The notes beneath the pieces are model-generated. The model was not told the origin of the DNA. It did not search any database and saw nothing but the letters and a program-made list of their open reading frames with translations. This document shows, piece after piece, positions 55,601 to 63,414 of a stretch of 64,000 nucleotides of DNA. Location of the stretch: contig NZ_JAQYWD010000030.1 of NCBI RefSeq assembly GCF_030145145.1, positions 1 to 64,000 on the forward strand. Reading direction: 5' to 3'. The DNA is from Desulfobacula sp. GTDB lineage: Bacteria > Desulfobacterota > Desulfobacteria > Desulfobacterales > Desulfobacteraceae. The translations under genes and the position numbers were made by a program. Numbering within the stretch: position 1 is the first letter of the stretch; every line of letters starts with the position of its first letter.

Positions 55601-56038
55601 GACGTCTGTGCCCAGATATATCTGGACATCCATGGGCAAGGGGCCTGAAGACATCCATCCCCATTTATGATTCATCCGATCTAATAATTGTTGTCTGTAT
55701 CGTCTGGTGTTATCTCCATTAGTTGCCATTTCTTCTGAAACATATGCTGTTTTGCTCTTTTCCACCAATGATTTTATCCGGTCATCATCGGCCAGCAAAC
55801 TTGCCCAATGTTCCATTTCAAACGCAATGGATCGAATCTCGGTGGGCAAACCACCCTCAATTATTCTGACATAGTCAAATTCATTCACCGCCCCTTTCAC
55901 CATGGACATGTAGGTAATGATGACAAAACCAAATACACATACTGCGATAATCAGTGTTAAAACCCCAAAAAGCCGTATGGGCCTTTTGGGTTTTTCAGCA
56001 TGGGGCCAGGGTTTAAATTTGTGCTCACATCGTTTCAT
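52598..56038 (-). CDS. Large hybrid histidine kinase (Cache-like sensor, two receivers, HPt)
   Basis: 1146 residues. Membrane helices about 22-46 and 354-379 border a periplasmic sensor of about 300 residues (Cache-like, by size and alternating pattern). HisKA with H425 in [18 protein letters not shown], HATPase about 535-650 ([15 protein letters not shown]), receiver 1 about 675-795 ([18 protein letters not shown]), receiver 2 about 820-940 ([18 protein letters not shown]), HPt about 975-1065 ([13 protein letters not shown]). A C-terminal helical piece of about 80 residues is not recognised. The BarA-like arrangement passes phosphate to the RsbU-like regulator encoded by the overlapping next gene. 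Confidence 0.92.
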   Translation of the reverse strand: MKRCEHKFKPWPHAEKPKRPIRLFGVLTLIIAVCVFGFVIITYMSMVKGAVNEFDYVRIIEGGLPTEIRSIAFEMEHWASLLADDDRIKSLVEKSKTAYVSEEMATNGDNTRRYRQQLLDRMNHKWGWMSSGPLPMDVQIYLGTDVIPFLNIDQTGMIDSPLDEPTALLQEALVKKAAVSGFETSSKYSGIRGIAPIFSAQSNTPEKEIIGFIEVGSDIADVAGIIKKLFSGPHMKMDMAVLLKKEYLDETAWPQAIKKSGKKPIGRHNEYIIYSTTKELPREIIRKKHFFRILDNAPDGFIFKVKKHPHLVGAAPIPRRGILNFESKTTSSGALFLAWHPITSMSLIEILVKKLWFSILYGLVVFIFLMIVLVVAWRYASGKLNTLIHERTDQLNEMNQELIDARDKAETANRAKSQFLANMSHEIRTPMNAIIGMGDLLQSMGLNTKQREYLNVIRKSSRSLLYLINDILDISKIEAKQLSVECIAFRLRDVIEDVTDQFRDKVLEKEIELIVDISPDVPNGLKGDPLRLRQVFINLLSNAFRFTKTGEIRIRIKTVHSSETTASLLFAVEDTGKGIPIEKQRSLFKAFTQEDSSTTRKYGGTGLGLTISRELVLLMGGSEIGIKSEPDKGSIFSFTCPFDMVALADELDQNAIKPIQDLNVLVVEDNQSSLLMISRMLENFGIQNRGVASAEDAIDVLIKDQNQANISMIIMDWKLPGIDGIEASRRVLAHPGLKDIPIIMISAYGRETIISEAKDAGIKNFLFKPIKQSALLDAVMEAVGLEIKLNQRKKSDIKHAFFDGYKILLAEDNSANRLVAVEMLSQAGFSVDTVKNGQEAVTAVQHTSYCLVLMDIQMPLMDGFEATRQIRRLNTSKRLPIIAMTANAMAGDREECLSVGMDDYISKPIDRLQLINTLDKWIKRDPETDKTYTVAQDMSDENLPDLPGIHIEDGMERQGLSWQIFQKMLTAFPGDQQEILNGLKISVAENDLEKIRYHAHTFVGAAGTISAPGLVSAARELEKAVREDRIKDIEPLFGEVENAFQRVCDSILTLKPIQASAGGDHPRETAPLDSILSQLDDLYHFLEEFDPSGSIDCIEKLNRFVLPIVVHKEMSQLNKHIEDFQYEKAIDDLQKIKEILKKEALS

Positions 56039-56132
56039 TTTTTCCCAGACAATATCCGTAATTTTTTTTAAACCATATTCTCATTTACATTATGTGGATT
56101 TAAAAAAAATTTACAACCCGTATTTCTTTTAA

Positions 56133-56276
56133 ACAGCAATTCTCATTTTGGCATTTTCTTGAACGGGTCAGGCTTGTTTTATTGTGCTTTTTATCAAAAA
56201 TCGGTTCTTGAAGAGGCTAAAAGCGCAATAAAGCAAGCCTGACCCTATCCTGATGTTTCATATTTAGAATTGCTGT
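56133..56276. repeat. 144-base hairpin element with nested inverted repeats (REP/MITE-like)
   Basis: Outer arms ACAGCAATTCT (56133-56143) and AGAATTGCTGT (56266-56276) are exactly complementary. Inner arms of 27 bases (56165-56191 and 56219-56245), beginning GGGTCAGGCTTG, pair with two T/C changes that still allow G-U pairs in RNA. The loop is 27 bases. No coding. Likely a dispersed repeat of the kind moved by REP-associated or IS200-type transposases. The rest of 56039-56402 shows no other feature. Confidence 0.7.
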
Positions 56277-56402
56277 CTTTTAAATTTAGTACGCATTCCT
56301 GGTTTTTTCACCCCATGGCACGGGCAGGCAATTGATGGCCAGACCAGTTACCCTGAACCAAACGGGTTGATTTTTCCTTGACATTTTTTGACTGCTCCGT
56401 TA

Positions 56403-56440
56403 CCAATGGAAACTGATATAGTCTATTTAGTTTTCAATGG
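56403..56440. promoter_or_regulatory. Imperfect 38-bp palindrome over the TetR gene leader
   Basis: Left arm CCAATGGAAACTGA and right arm TTTAGTTTTCAATGG are complementary at 12 of 14 positions around the centre at 56421. A TTGACA at 56378-56383 just upstream marks the likely promoter, and the palindrome covers the region between it and the start codon, even touching the ribosome binding site. Good candidate for TetR autorepression. Confidence 0.6.
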
Positions 56441-56449
56441 AGCATGATA

Positions 56450-57031
56450 ATGAACGATGATATTCAAACGCTCATTGTAAAAGAAGCCCAAGCATGTTTT
56501 TATCTTCACGGATTTAAAAAGACAACCGTTGATGAGATTGTTTCCCACCTTAAAATCAGTAAGAAAACCCTTTACAATTATTTTGTTTCAAAAGATGAAC
56601 TGATAAAAGCGGTGATAATTCAGTCAATGGAACCGCTCATTTGTGACATTAACACTGCCATAGAAAACCAATCTTCCATTTTTGATGCGATTCAAGGGCT
56701 GTACAACTTTTCCCATAAGCTTTCAGCAACTATTTCACCGACCATGTTGAGAGATATGCGCCTCATGCCTGAATTCTGGCAGGTGGTTGAACTGGAAAGG
56801 AGAAAAGCGCTGGGCAAACTGTCCGTTATTCTAGCAAGGGGAAAGGAAGAGGGAATAGTAAAACAGGATCTTGACATCGAATTGTTTGTAAAAATTCTTA
56901 TCAATACATTTGATACCTTTGCTCACCCAGATAAATTGCTTGAGATGAACCTGACGCCCTCAGAATTTGCAGACAAGGTGTTTCACATGTATATAGATGG
57001 CATTATGAATGATGGAGGGTCTTTAATATGA
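56450..57031 (+). CDS. TetR-family regulator
   Basis: 193 residues from the ATG 56450; the earlier ATG at 56444 would lie only one base from the AATGGAG ribosome binding site. The HTH spans about 25-50 (TTVDEIVSHLKISKKTLYNYFVSKDEL), and the all-helical C-terminal part is a ligand domain of unknown specificity. The stop overlaps the start of the giant activase gene by four bases (ATGA), so the two are coupled and the regulator probably responds to something related to that protein. Confidence 0.9.
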   Translation: MNDDIQTLIVKEAQACFYLHGFKKTTVDEIVSHLKISKKTLYNYFVSKDELIKAVIIQSMEPLICDINTAIENQSSIFDAIQGLYNFSHKLSATISPTMLRDMRLMPEFWQVVELERRKALGKLSVILARGKEEGIVKQDLDIELFVKILINTFDTFAHPDKLLEMNLTPSEFADKVFHMYIDGIMNDGGSLI

Positions 57032-60000
57032 GCCGGCCCAGACCTGAAAATTTTTCTGATCAGCATCATACAACCCGCGTGTTGCCGTTTTCCGGAAAAA
57101 AATCATTACCGACTGCCGTTTTCCGCGCCGGCATTGATATCGGTTCAACCACCTCTAAAATTATAATTTTTGGACATGATGGTTCTCCCTTGTTTATGGA
57201 TTACCGACGTCATGATACCCGGACAAAACAGTCATTGATTGATGGTTTTCATCATATATTGAAAGCGCTGGGAGATATAACCATTTGCCTTACCCTGACC
57301 GGGTCTGCCGGAATGGGACTTTCTGAACTATTTGGGATTCCGTTTATCCAGGAAGTTGTTGCATCGGCTGAACTGGCACAGGTGCATTATCCTGATGTAA
57401 GGACATTGATTGATATTGGTGGAGAGGACTCCAAATTAATATTTTTTGATGGCCATGGTCGATCCGATATCAGAATGAATGGTAATTGTGCGGGTGGTAC
57501 CGGGGCCTTTATCGATCAAATGGCTGTTTTATTAGGGGTTCCTTTTGAAGAATTCAATGGCCTAGCTGAACATTATCAATGCATCCATCCCATTGCAAGC
57601 CGGTGCGGTGTGTTCGCGAAAACAGATGTTCAGGCCCTGATGAGCCGTGGCGTCTCAGGCCGGGATATTGCTGCATCTGTGTTTAATGCCGTTGCCGTGC
57701 AGACGCTGACAACGCTCTGCAGAGGATTTAAGCCAGGTCCCAAAATCCTTTTTACGGGTGGGCCACTTACCTTCATGCCCATGCTCAGAGATATCCTGGC
57801 AGAAAAAATGACGCTTAACAAATCAGATATTGTCGTGCCGCCGCATCCGGAACTCTTTCCGGCAATGGGTGCTGCAATGGCATCAGAAACCAATACTTTT
57901 GAACGATCGATTTCTCAATTGCTTGCACTGATGTCAGAAGACCATCCGGTTTGTTCACCAGATAATAAAAGTGATGGTGGATTGTTTGCCGATGCGCATG
58001 AATTTGAGGAATGGATGCAAACCCGGTTTACACCTGTGGATCGTATTGATTTAACGGACCTTGACGGCAGAGATGCGTTTGTCGGTATTGATACGGGGTC
58101 AACAACAACCAAGATGGTTCTTGTTGATCGCGAGGGACGTATGGCACTGTCGTATTATGCCTATAATAAGGGCGATCATATCGTTTCCGTTAAAAAAGGC
58201 CTCAACTATTTTGCAGACATGATCCGGCAACAGGATATTGACGTTCATGTAAGGGCGACTGCAGTTACAGGCTATGGAGAGGATCTTATCAAAACAGCCT
58301 TCAAACTTGACCTGGGAATTGTAGAAACACTGGCACATGTCATGGCCGCCAGGCACGTGGCCAGGGACACAAGTTTCATACTGGACATAGGCGGCCAGGA
58401 TATGAAGGCAATGTTTGTTGATCATGGCGGGGTTTACAAGATCGAAATTAATGAGGCCTGTTCATCGGGCTGTGGGACCTTTTTACAGACCTTTGCTGAA
58501 ATTCTTAATCGTTCTGTGGAAAGCTTTTCAGCACTGGCCTGTACCGCTGTGTCACCCTGCGATCTTGGGTCAAGGTGTACGGTGTTCATGAATTCCAGGG
58601 TAAAACAATTTTTACGCGAAGGGGCTGAATTAAAGGATATTGCCGCAGGGCTGGCTTATTCGGTCGTGCGCAATTGTTTAAATAAAGTGTTAAAAATTAA
58701 GAATTTTAATGACCTTGGAGATAACATTGTTGTCCAGGGAGGAACGTTTCTTAATCCTTCTGTTCACAGGGCCTTTGAAAAATTGACCGGTAAAAAGGTC
58801 TATTGTCCTGATATTGCGGGTTTAATGGGGGCATTTGGATCTGCTCTTGCCGGCAGGGATTATTTTTATAAGGAAAAATTGCCATGCAGTTCTCCCATCA
58901 ATCTGGCACAATTTGGACAAGAGGGAAATTATAAAAAAACATTTATTCAGTGTAAAGGATGCTCAAATCATTGCGTTGTGAGCAAACTGCAATTTGACGA
59001 TTCCCGGGTTTTCTATACCGGCAACCGTTGCGAACGTAAATTTTCCAATGGGGGCAAAAACGCTGAAAAAGGCTTTAACTTTGCCGATTATGAAGCAGAT
59101 CTTATTTTTAATCGAACTTTAAAACCGGCAGGTGCTCCCAGGCTTTGTATCGGGATCCCCCGGGTGTTGAATATGTTTGAAAATTTTCCTTTCTGGTGCA
59201 CCCTGTTTGTGGAAACCGGTATGGAAGTAAAACTTTCATCCCAATCAAATGCCGGGCTGTATGAAAAAGGGGTTGATACTGTCATGTCTGACAGTATCTG
59301 TTTTCCGGCAAAGCTTGTACACGGGCATATTATTGAGTTGATGGAAAAAGATATAGACAGGGTTTTTTATCCCATGGTGGTGTATGAACGAGACGAAAAC
59401 CAGGGCGCAAACACCTATAATTGCCCGATTGTTACAGGGTATCCGGCAGTCATTAAAAGTGCCATCGACCCGGAAGGGGGTTATGGTATCCCTTTTGATA
59501 TACCGCCATTGAATTTAAAAGACCGTCACCTGTTTAAAAAAAGCTGTCGACAGTATTTTAAACAATTGGGGATCGGGAACCGGCAGTTTTCCACAGCCTT
59601 TTCAAAGGCCATGACGGCCTATATGGATTTCAGACAGACAATAAAGGATAAAGCCGCGGAAGTTATGGCTAAAGCATCCAGGGAGAACAGGCAGGTTGTC
59701 GTGATTGCAGGAAGACCCTACCACCTGGACCGTTTTATTAACCACGGCGCCGTTGAGATGCTGTCAAAGATGGGGATAGATGTCATTTCAGCAGGATCAA
59801 TACCAACGGTTGCCGATGGTAAAAATGACCAGGTGCTGACCCAATGGGCCTATACCAATCGGATGTATAATGCAGGAAAGTATACGGCCGCTCATCCAAC
59901 CATGGAGATGGTTCAGCTGAATTCTTTCGGGTGTGGTCTTGATGCCATCGCAACAGATGAATTGACGGAAATTTTAAAACATTCCGGAAAAAATCTTACC

Positions 60001-61383
60001 GTGGTAAGAATTGATGAGATTGCAAGCCCGGGGTCCATTCAATTAAGGCTTCGTACCCTGGTGGAAACCATGAAAATAAGACGAAACAACACCCGGAAAC
60101 ATGACCATGCAAGGAAGCAACTCCCCCTGTTTACCCACCAGGACAGGAACAAAAAGATATTGGTCCCCTTTTTCTCAAAACTCTATTCCCCTTTTGTAAA
60201 GTCAATCTCTGAATCAACAGGATACCATTTTGAAGTGCTCCCCCCGTCAGATAAGCAATCCCTTGAACTGGGATTGAAATATACGAATAATGAAATATGC
60301 TATCCGGCAATTATCATTGTCGGTGATATCCTGAAGGCCCTTGAATCCGGGAAATATGATGTTTCAGATGTTGCTGTGGGAATTACTCAGACCGGTGCCC
60401 AGTGCAGGGCAAGCAACTATGTCGCGCTGATTAAAAAAGCGCTCCTGGCAGCAGGATATGATGTACCAGTGATTACGGTTCATCTTAAAACCACCAACCT
60501 GAATGATCAGCCCGGATTTAATTTCAGCAAACTGGCGCTTTTGAAAAAAGGGCTTTATTCTATAGCGTTTGCCGACGCACTGCTTATGATGTGTTATCCG
60601 TTGCTGGTTCGTGAAAAAATCAAAGGCAGTGCCTGGCGCCTGGTTGAACACTATACTGACCTGTGGCATTCAAGCGGTGGAAATGACCCGGATAAAACAC
60701 TCTGCCTTTTGAAAAAAGCAGTGACGGACTTCAATACACTTCCCTTAAATCCAGGACCCTTTCCCCGGATTGGGATTGTCGGTGAAATATATGCCAAGTA
60801 TAATGATTTTTGTAACCATAATGTTGTGGGGTGGCTGACCGAAAATGGGGTTGAAATTGAACTGCCGTGCCTTATAAACTTTTTCACCCAGGGGTTTGTT
60901 AATTTCAAGGTGGACAGAAAGACGAATATTGAAAAGAAAAGTATTCTCTGGCCGTTGTCGGTTCTTCTTGAACGGCATGCAGATAAATATATCCGTCAGG
61001 TGGATCATATCCTGAAGCAGCACAGGTTCTATAAACCGGTTACAACCATAAACGATCTTGCAGAGAATGCCGCCCAGGTTGTTGACCTGTCGATCCAGTT
61101 CGGTGAAGGGTGGCTCATACCAGGTGAGGTGATAAAAATGGCCCAGGATGGTATCGAAAATATCCTCTGTCTTCAGCCCTTTGGCTGTATAGCAAACCAG
61201 GTGATTGCCAAGGGAATTGAAAAAAAATTAAAAGACCTTTATCCTAATCTGAATATACTCTTTATTGATCTTGACGCGAATACCAGCGAGGCGAACCTGT
61301 TCAACAGGCTCCATTTTCTGGTTAAAAACGCCAGAGTAAGCCTGGAATTGGATACAAAAAACAACAGGATAGTATCCGTTTAA
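57028..61383 (+). CDS. Giant double ASKHA activase fused to dehydratase-like domains
   Basis: 1451 residues. Two ATPase domains of the BadF/HgdC type: first about 32-295 (RAGIDIGSTTSKIIIF, GGEDSKLIFF, NGNCAGGTG with cluster Cys, SRCGVFAKTDVQ with the second), second about 348-610 (VGIDTGSTTTKMVLVD, GGQDMKAMFV, EACSSGCGTFLQ, SRCTVFMNSRV). Then a DUF2229 segment with Cys motifs KGCSNHCVVSK and GNRCERKF (about 645-690), and an HgdB-like part with VVIAGRPYHLDRFINHGAVEML. This COG1924/COG3580/COG3581 architecture exists in many anaerobes as a single gene with no fixed substrate. No separate dehydratase gene is adjacent, so its client is unknown; it may act on itself or on the HgdB-like domain. Confidence 0.9.
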   Translation: MSRPRPENFSDQHHTTRVLPFSGKKSLPTAVFRAGIDIGSTTSKIIIFGHDGSPLFMDYRRHDTRTKQSLIDGFHHILKALGDITICLTLTGSAGMGLSELFGIPFIQEVVASAELAQVHYPDVRTLIDIGGEDSKLIFFDGHGRSDIRMNGNCAGGTGAFIDQMAVLLGVPFEEFNGLAEHYQCIHPIASRCGVFAKTDVQALMSRGVSGRDIAASVFNAVAVQTLTTLCRGFKPGPKILFTGGPLTFMPMLRDILAEKMTLNKSDIVVPPHPELFPAMGAAMASETNTFERSISQLLALMSEDHPVCSPDNKSDGGLFADAHEFEEWMQTRFTPVDRIDLTDLDGRDAFVGIDTGSTTTKMVLVDREGRMALSYYAYNKGDHIVSVKKGLNYFADMIRQQDIDVHVRATAVTGYGEDLIKTAFKLDLGIVETLAHVMAARHVARDTSFILDIGGQDMKAMFVDHGGVYKIEINEACSSGCGTFLQTFAEILNRSVESFSALACTAVSPCDLGSRCTVFMNSRVKQFLREGAELKDIAAGLAYSVVRNCLNKVLKIKNFNDLGDNIVVQGGTFLNPSVHRAFEKLTGKKVYCPDIAGLMGAFGSALAGRDYFYKEKLPCSSPINLAQFGQEGNYKKTFIQCKGCSNHCVVSKLQFDDSRVFYTGNRCERKFSNGGKNAEKGFNFADYEADLIFNRTLKPAGAPRLCIGIPRVLNMFENFPFWCTLFVETGMEVKLSSQSNAGLYEKGVDTVMSDSICFPAKLVHGHIIELMEKDIDRVFYPMVVYERDENQGANTYNCPIVTGYPAVIKSAIDPEGGYGIPFDIPPLNLKDRHLFKKSCRQYFKQLGIGNRQFSTAFSKAMTAYMDFRQTIKDKAAEVMAKASRENRQVVVIAGRPYHLDRFINHGAVEMLSKMGIDVISAGSIPTVADGKNDQVLTQWAYTNRMYNAGKYTAAHPTMEMVQLNSFGCGLDAIATDELTEILKHSGKNLTVVRIDEIASPGSIQLRLRTLVETMKIRRNNTRKHDHARKQLPLFTHQDRNKKILVPFFSKLYSPFVKSISESTGYHFEVLPPSDKQSLELGLKYTNNEICYPAIIIVGDILKALESGKYDVSDVAVGITQTGAQCRASNYVALIKKALLAAGYDVPVITVHLKTTNLNDQPGFNFSKLALLKKGLYSIAFADALLMMCYPLLVREKIKGSAWRLVEHYTDLWHSSGGNDPDKTLCLLKKAVTDFNTLPLNPGPFPRIGIVGEIYAKYNDFCNHNVVGWLTENGVEIELPCLINFFTQGFVNFKVDRKTNIEKKSILWPLSVLLERHADKYIRQVDHILKQHRFYKPVTTINDLAENAAQVVDLSIQFGEGWLIPGEVIKMAQDGIENILCLQPFGCIANQVIAKGIEKKLKDLYPNLNILFIDLDANTSEANLFNRLHFLVKNARVSLELDTKNNRIVSV

Positions 61384-61384
61384 A

Positions 61385-61876
61385 TCAGGGGATCACCCAG
61401 GATGCATTGATGCGATGATCCTCCCAGTGAAATTTCGCCCGGCAATGACCCGTCAATTTTAACCATAGCCAGTCCATTTCATCGAATCGGCAGACAATGA
61501 CAGCAAAATTTTTACGGGCCTTTGTGTTATCAAACAGTTTGGACGTCGTGTCCCTCAAAAAATCCGGCAGGCCCGAAGTCGGTTTTTCCGCGGGCAACCC
61601 CGGCGGAATTTCAGCGCAGTAATTGATTCGACTTGTCTGGCGCACCTTTTTCCATTGAGATCCAGCCGTTTCATCGTCGGTATGAACCCAAGCGGTTCCG
61701 GAAAAGCGCAGCTGTATCCATTTTTCAGGATGATAAAATAACCAGCTCACACGGGGATTGTCCCTGATTTGTGAAACCTTGGGTGTTCTGACATCACAGT
61801 GACATATCAATGTCCGGTCTGTTTCTGAAAACCCCCTCAGGATAACAGTTCTAACCTCGGGCTTGTTGCCGTCCAT
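61385..61876 (-). CDS. PNPOx-like (Alr4036 type) flavin-binding protein, N-terminally truncated
   Basis: 163 residues from the only in-frame ATG. PEVRTVILRGFSETDRTLICHCD, then TPKVSQIRDNPRVSWLFYHP and WIQLRFSGTAWVH, are the FMN-binding strands of the pyridoxamine-phosphate-oxidase-like family. Normal members have about 25-35 more residues before this; here in-frame codons upstream (61877-61891) still read PVLTT, fitting the family, but no start codon exists and transposase remnant sequence begins within 15-20 bases. So the original N-terminus was removed by the IS91-type element. Possibly a pseudogene. Confidence 0.65.
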   Translation of the reverse strand: MDGNKPEVRTVILRGFSETDRTLICHCDVRTPKVSQIRDNPRVSWLFYHPEKWIQLRFSGTAWVHTDDETAGSQWKKVRQTSRINYCAEIPPGLPAEKPTSGLPDFLRDTTSKLFDNTKARKNFAVIVCRFDEMDWLWLKLTGHCRAKFHWEDHRINASWVIP

Positions 61877-61887
61877 GGTGGTAAGTA

Positions 61888-62230
61888 CGGGTCGGTAAGT
61901 GTGTCGAAAATCATTTTAAAGAACTGGAACTGGCATGGGAAAATATGTATGCATCCCGCCTAAGCTTCTGGCGTAAATACGTCATGACTGTGATTTACAA
62001 ATACTTGGATTAAAGTGATTTTCATAAAGGGTTTGCCAGGGTCCACTGTAAAGAATGCGGTCATGAATATCTATTGGCAAAGCTATCGATCTTTGCCTGG
62101 AAGGTGATTAACGCATATTTAAAATCTGCTGTTCCCCATGACGATACCGCTACCGGTGCTAGTATAGCTGTACAGACTTACGGTAATTTTTAAATCTCAA
62201 TCCCCATTTACATGCCCCGCCGGTTTGATA
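61888..62230 (+). pseudogene. Remnant of an IS91/IS801-type transposase
   Basis: Frame starting after a stop at 61882 reads CVENHFKELELAWENMYASR and VMTVIYKYLD, a stop at 62011, then DFHKGFARVHCKECGHEYLLA, which is the zinc-binding N-terminal domain of IS91-family transposases (Cys-x2-Cys-x-His). Near 62080 the sequence jumps to SIFAWKVINAYLKSAV and GASIAVQTYGNF, followed after a one-base shift by LNLNPHLHA, the HUH-type catalytic motif. So there is an in-frame stop, a large internal deletion and a frameshift. The left end overlaps the truncated PNPOx gene. Confidence 0.75.
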
Positions 62231-62332
62231 CCCATCGTTAAACTATTTGACCCTGATCAAGTGGCTGGGGAAAAATGAACTTACATCTATCGAATACAAG
62301 GAAAACCAATTCTTATATAGTAAATATTTCCC

Positions 62333-62380
62333 TTGACATTCTCTCTTTTCATATTGTAGATATTGTATATTGTATACAAT
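62333..62380 (+). promoter_or_regulatory. Promoter with GntR-type palindrome
   Basis: TTGACA at 62333-62338 with a -10 TAGATA at 62357-62362 (18-base spacer). The perfect palindrome ATTGTATACAAT at 62369-62380 follows, preceded by overlapping ATTGTA and ATTGTATA half-sites. The TTGTATACAA core is typical for FadR-type GntR repressors. No gntR gene is in the window. The first gene starts 240 bases downstream; the region between (62381-62619) has nothing else recognised. Confidence 0.6.
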
Positions 62381-62619
62381 AATTTAAAGTAAAATTTTTA
62401 TTCAGGCGGCTGAATTCAGAACTCGGTATTTTAATACCCTATAGACTAAAGAATGACCATAAAAAACAAGCCTTGTCAGAGCAAGATAATTTTGAAAAAG
62501 GAATACAATGCCGGTGAAATTTTGCATGTTATTTTCCCTAAAAACCCCCAAATATTTCAAAAGAATATTCTAGGATAGGCACCGGCTTCAACCGTGAGAG
62601 CAAAAAGGAGAGTAAAGCG

Positions 62620-63240
62620 TTGGATAGTTTTTCTGCAGTCAAACAAAATTTAGGATGGCATATTAATCTTGGACATACGGCAGTCTTAGTTATTGACATG
62701 CTGAATGATTTTTTAACTGACGGCGGTAAGATGGTCTTGCCTGGAGGATCGAGTATAGTGCCGCGGCAAAAGGCCGTAATCACAGCGGCCCGATCAGCAG
62801 GTTTACCTGTCGTTTATATTAATGATGCACATCGCTTAAGACTTAAAAGTACTGACCGGGAATTTAAAAAAAGAGGTGAACATTGTATTGAGGGAAGTTG
62901 GGGTGCAGCAGTGATTGATGATCTGACTCCCGAACCCGAAGATATTCTGGTCACCAAACGCCGTTTCTCTGGATTTTTTAACACAGATCTGGATCTGACC
63001 CTCAAGGATGCAGATGTGGATACGCTTATATTCATGGGTGTGGTTACCAACATCTGCGTTCGCTCTACGGTGCATGATGCTTTTTTTCACGGGTATTCCG
63101 TCATTGTAGCAGAGGATTGTGTGGCTGCCACAGGACCGAGAGAACAGGAATCGTCTTTATATGACATTGCCACACATTTTGGTGAGATAACAGATTCTGA
63201 CACAATAATCAAAGCCCTTTCCCAACTAAAAGAAAAATAA
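62620..63240 (+). CDS. Isochorismatase-family cysteine hydrolase (amidase)
   Basis: 206 residues from a TTG at 62620, nine bases after AAAAAGGAG; no ATG fits. The catalytic triad of the family is complete: Asp in VLVIDMLNDF (about residue 25), Lys in VTKRRFSGFF (about 113) and Cys in VVTNICVRSTVHDAF (about 146), the last with the usual cis-peptide neighbourhood. These enzymes hydrolyse C-N bonds of amides such as ureidoacrylate, biuret, nicotinamide or N-carbamoylsarcosine. The next supported gene is a UrtA-like amide-binding protein, which favours a small amide or urea derivative as substrate. Confidence 0.88.
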   Translation: MDSFSAVKQNLGWHINLGHTAVLVIDMLNDFLTDGGKMVLPGGSSIVPRQKAVITAARSAGLPVVYINDAHRLRLKSTDREFKKRGEHCIEGSWGAAVIDDLTPEPEDILVTKRRFSGFFNTDLDLTLKDADVDTLIFMGVVTNICVRSTVHDAFFHGYSVIVAEDCVAATGPREQESSLYDIATHFGEITDSDTIIKALSQLKEK

Positions 63241-63414
63241 TAAATGAAATCCAAAGATCAAGTTCTGGTCATCACCGGCTTTACCCCGGTGTGCGTGTGA
63301 GGCGGGCTTGTGCACAAAAAAAAGCCATGGCTGGGTCTGATCGGCTATTCAATGGGGCCTACATTCAGATATAGACCTCTTTAATCATTGTTTTAAAAGG
63401 AGAAATATTGCATC
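63241..63414. other. Short spacer with possible interrupted small ORF
   Basis: An ATG at 63244 opens 18 codons ending in VCV before TGA (63298-63300), and the same frame then stays open for 26 more codons to TAA at 63382. I cannot decide between non-coding DNA, a tiny peptide, or a UGA-decoded selenopeptide. A small GC hairpin (CACCGG/CCGGTG, about 63272-63290) lies before the TGA. Confidence 0.25.
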
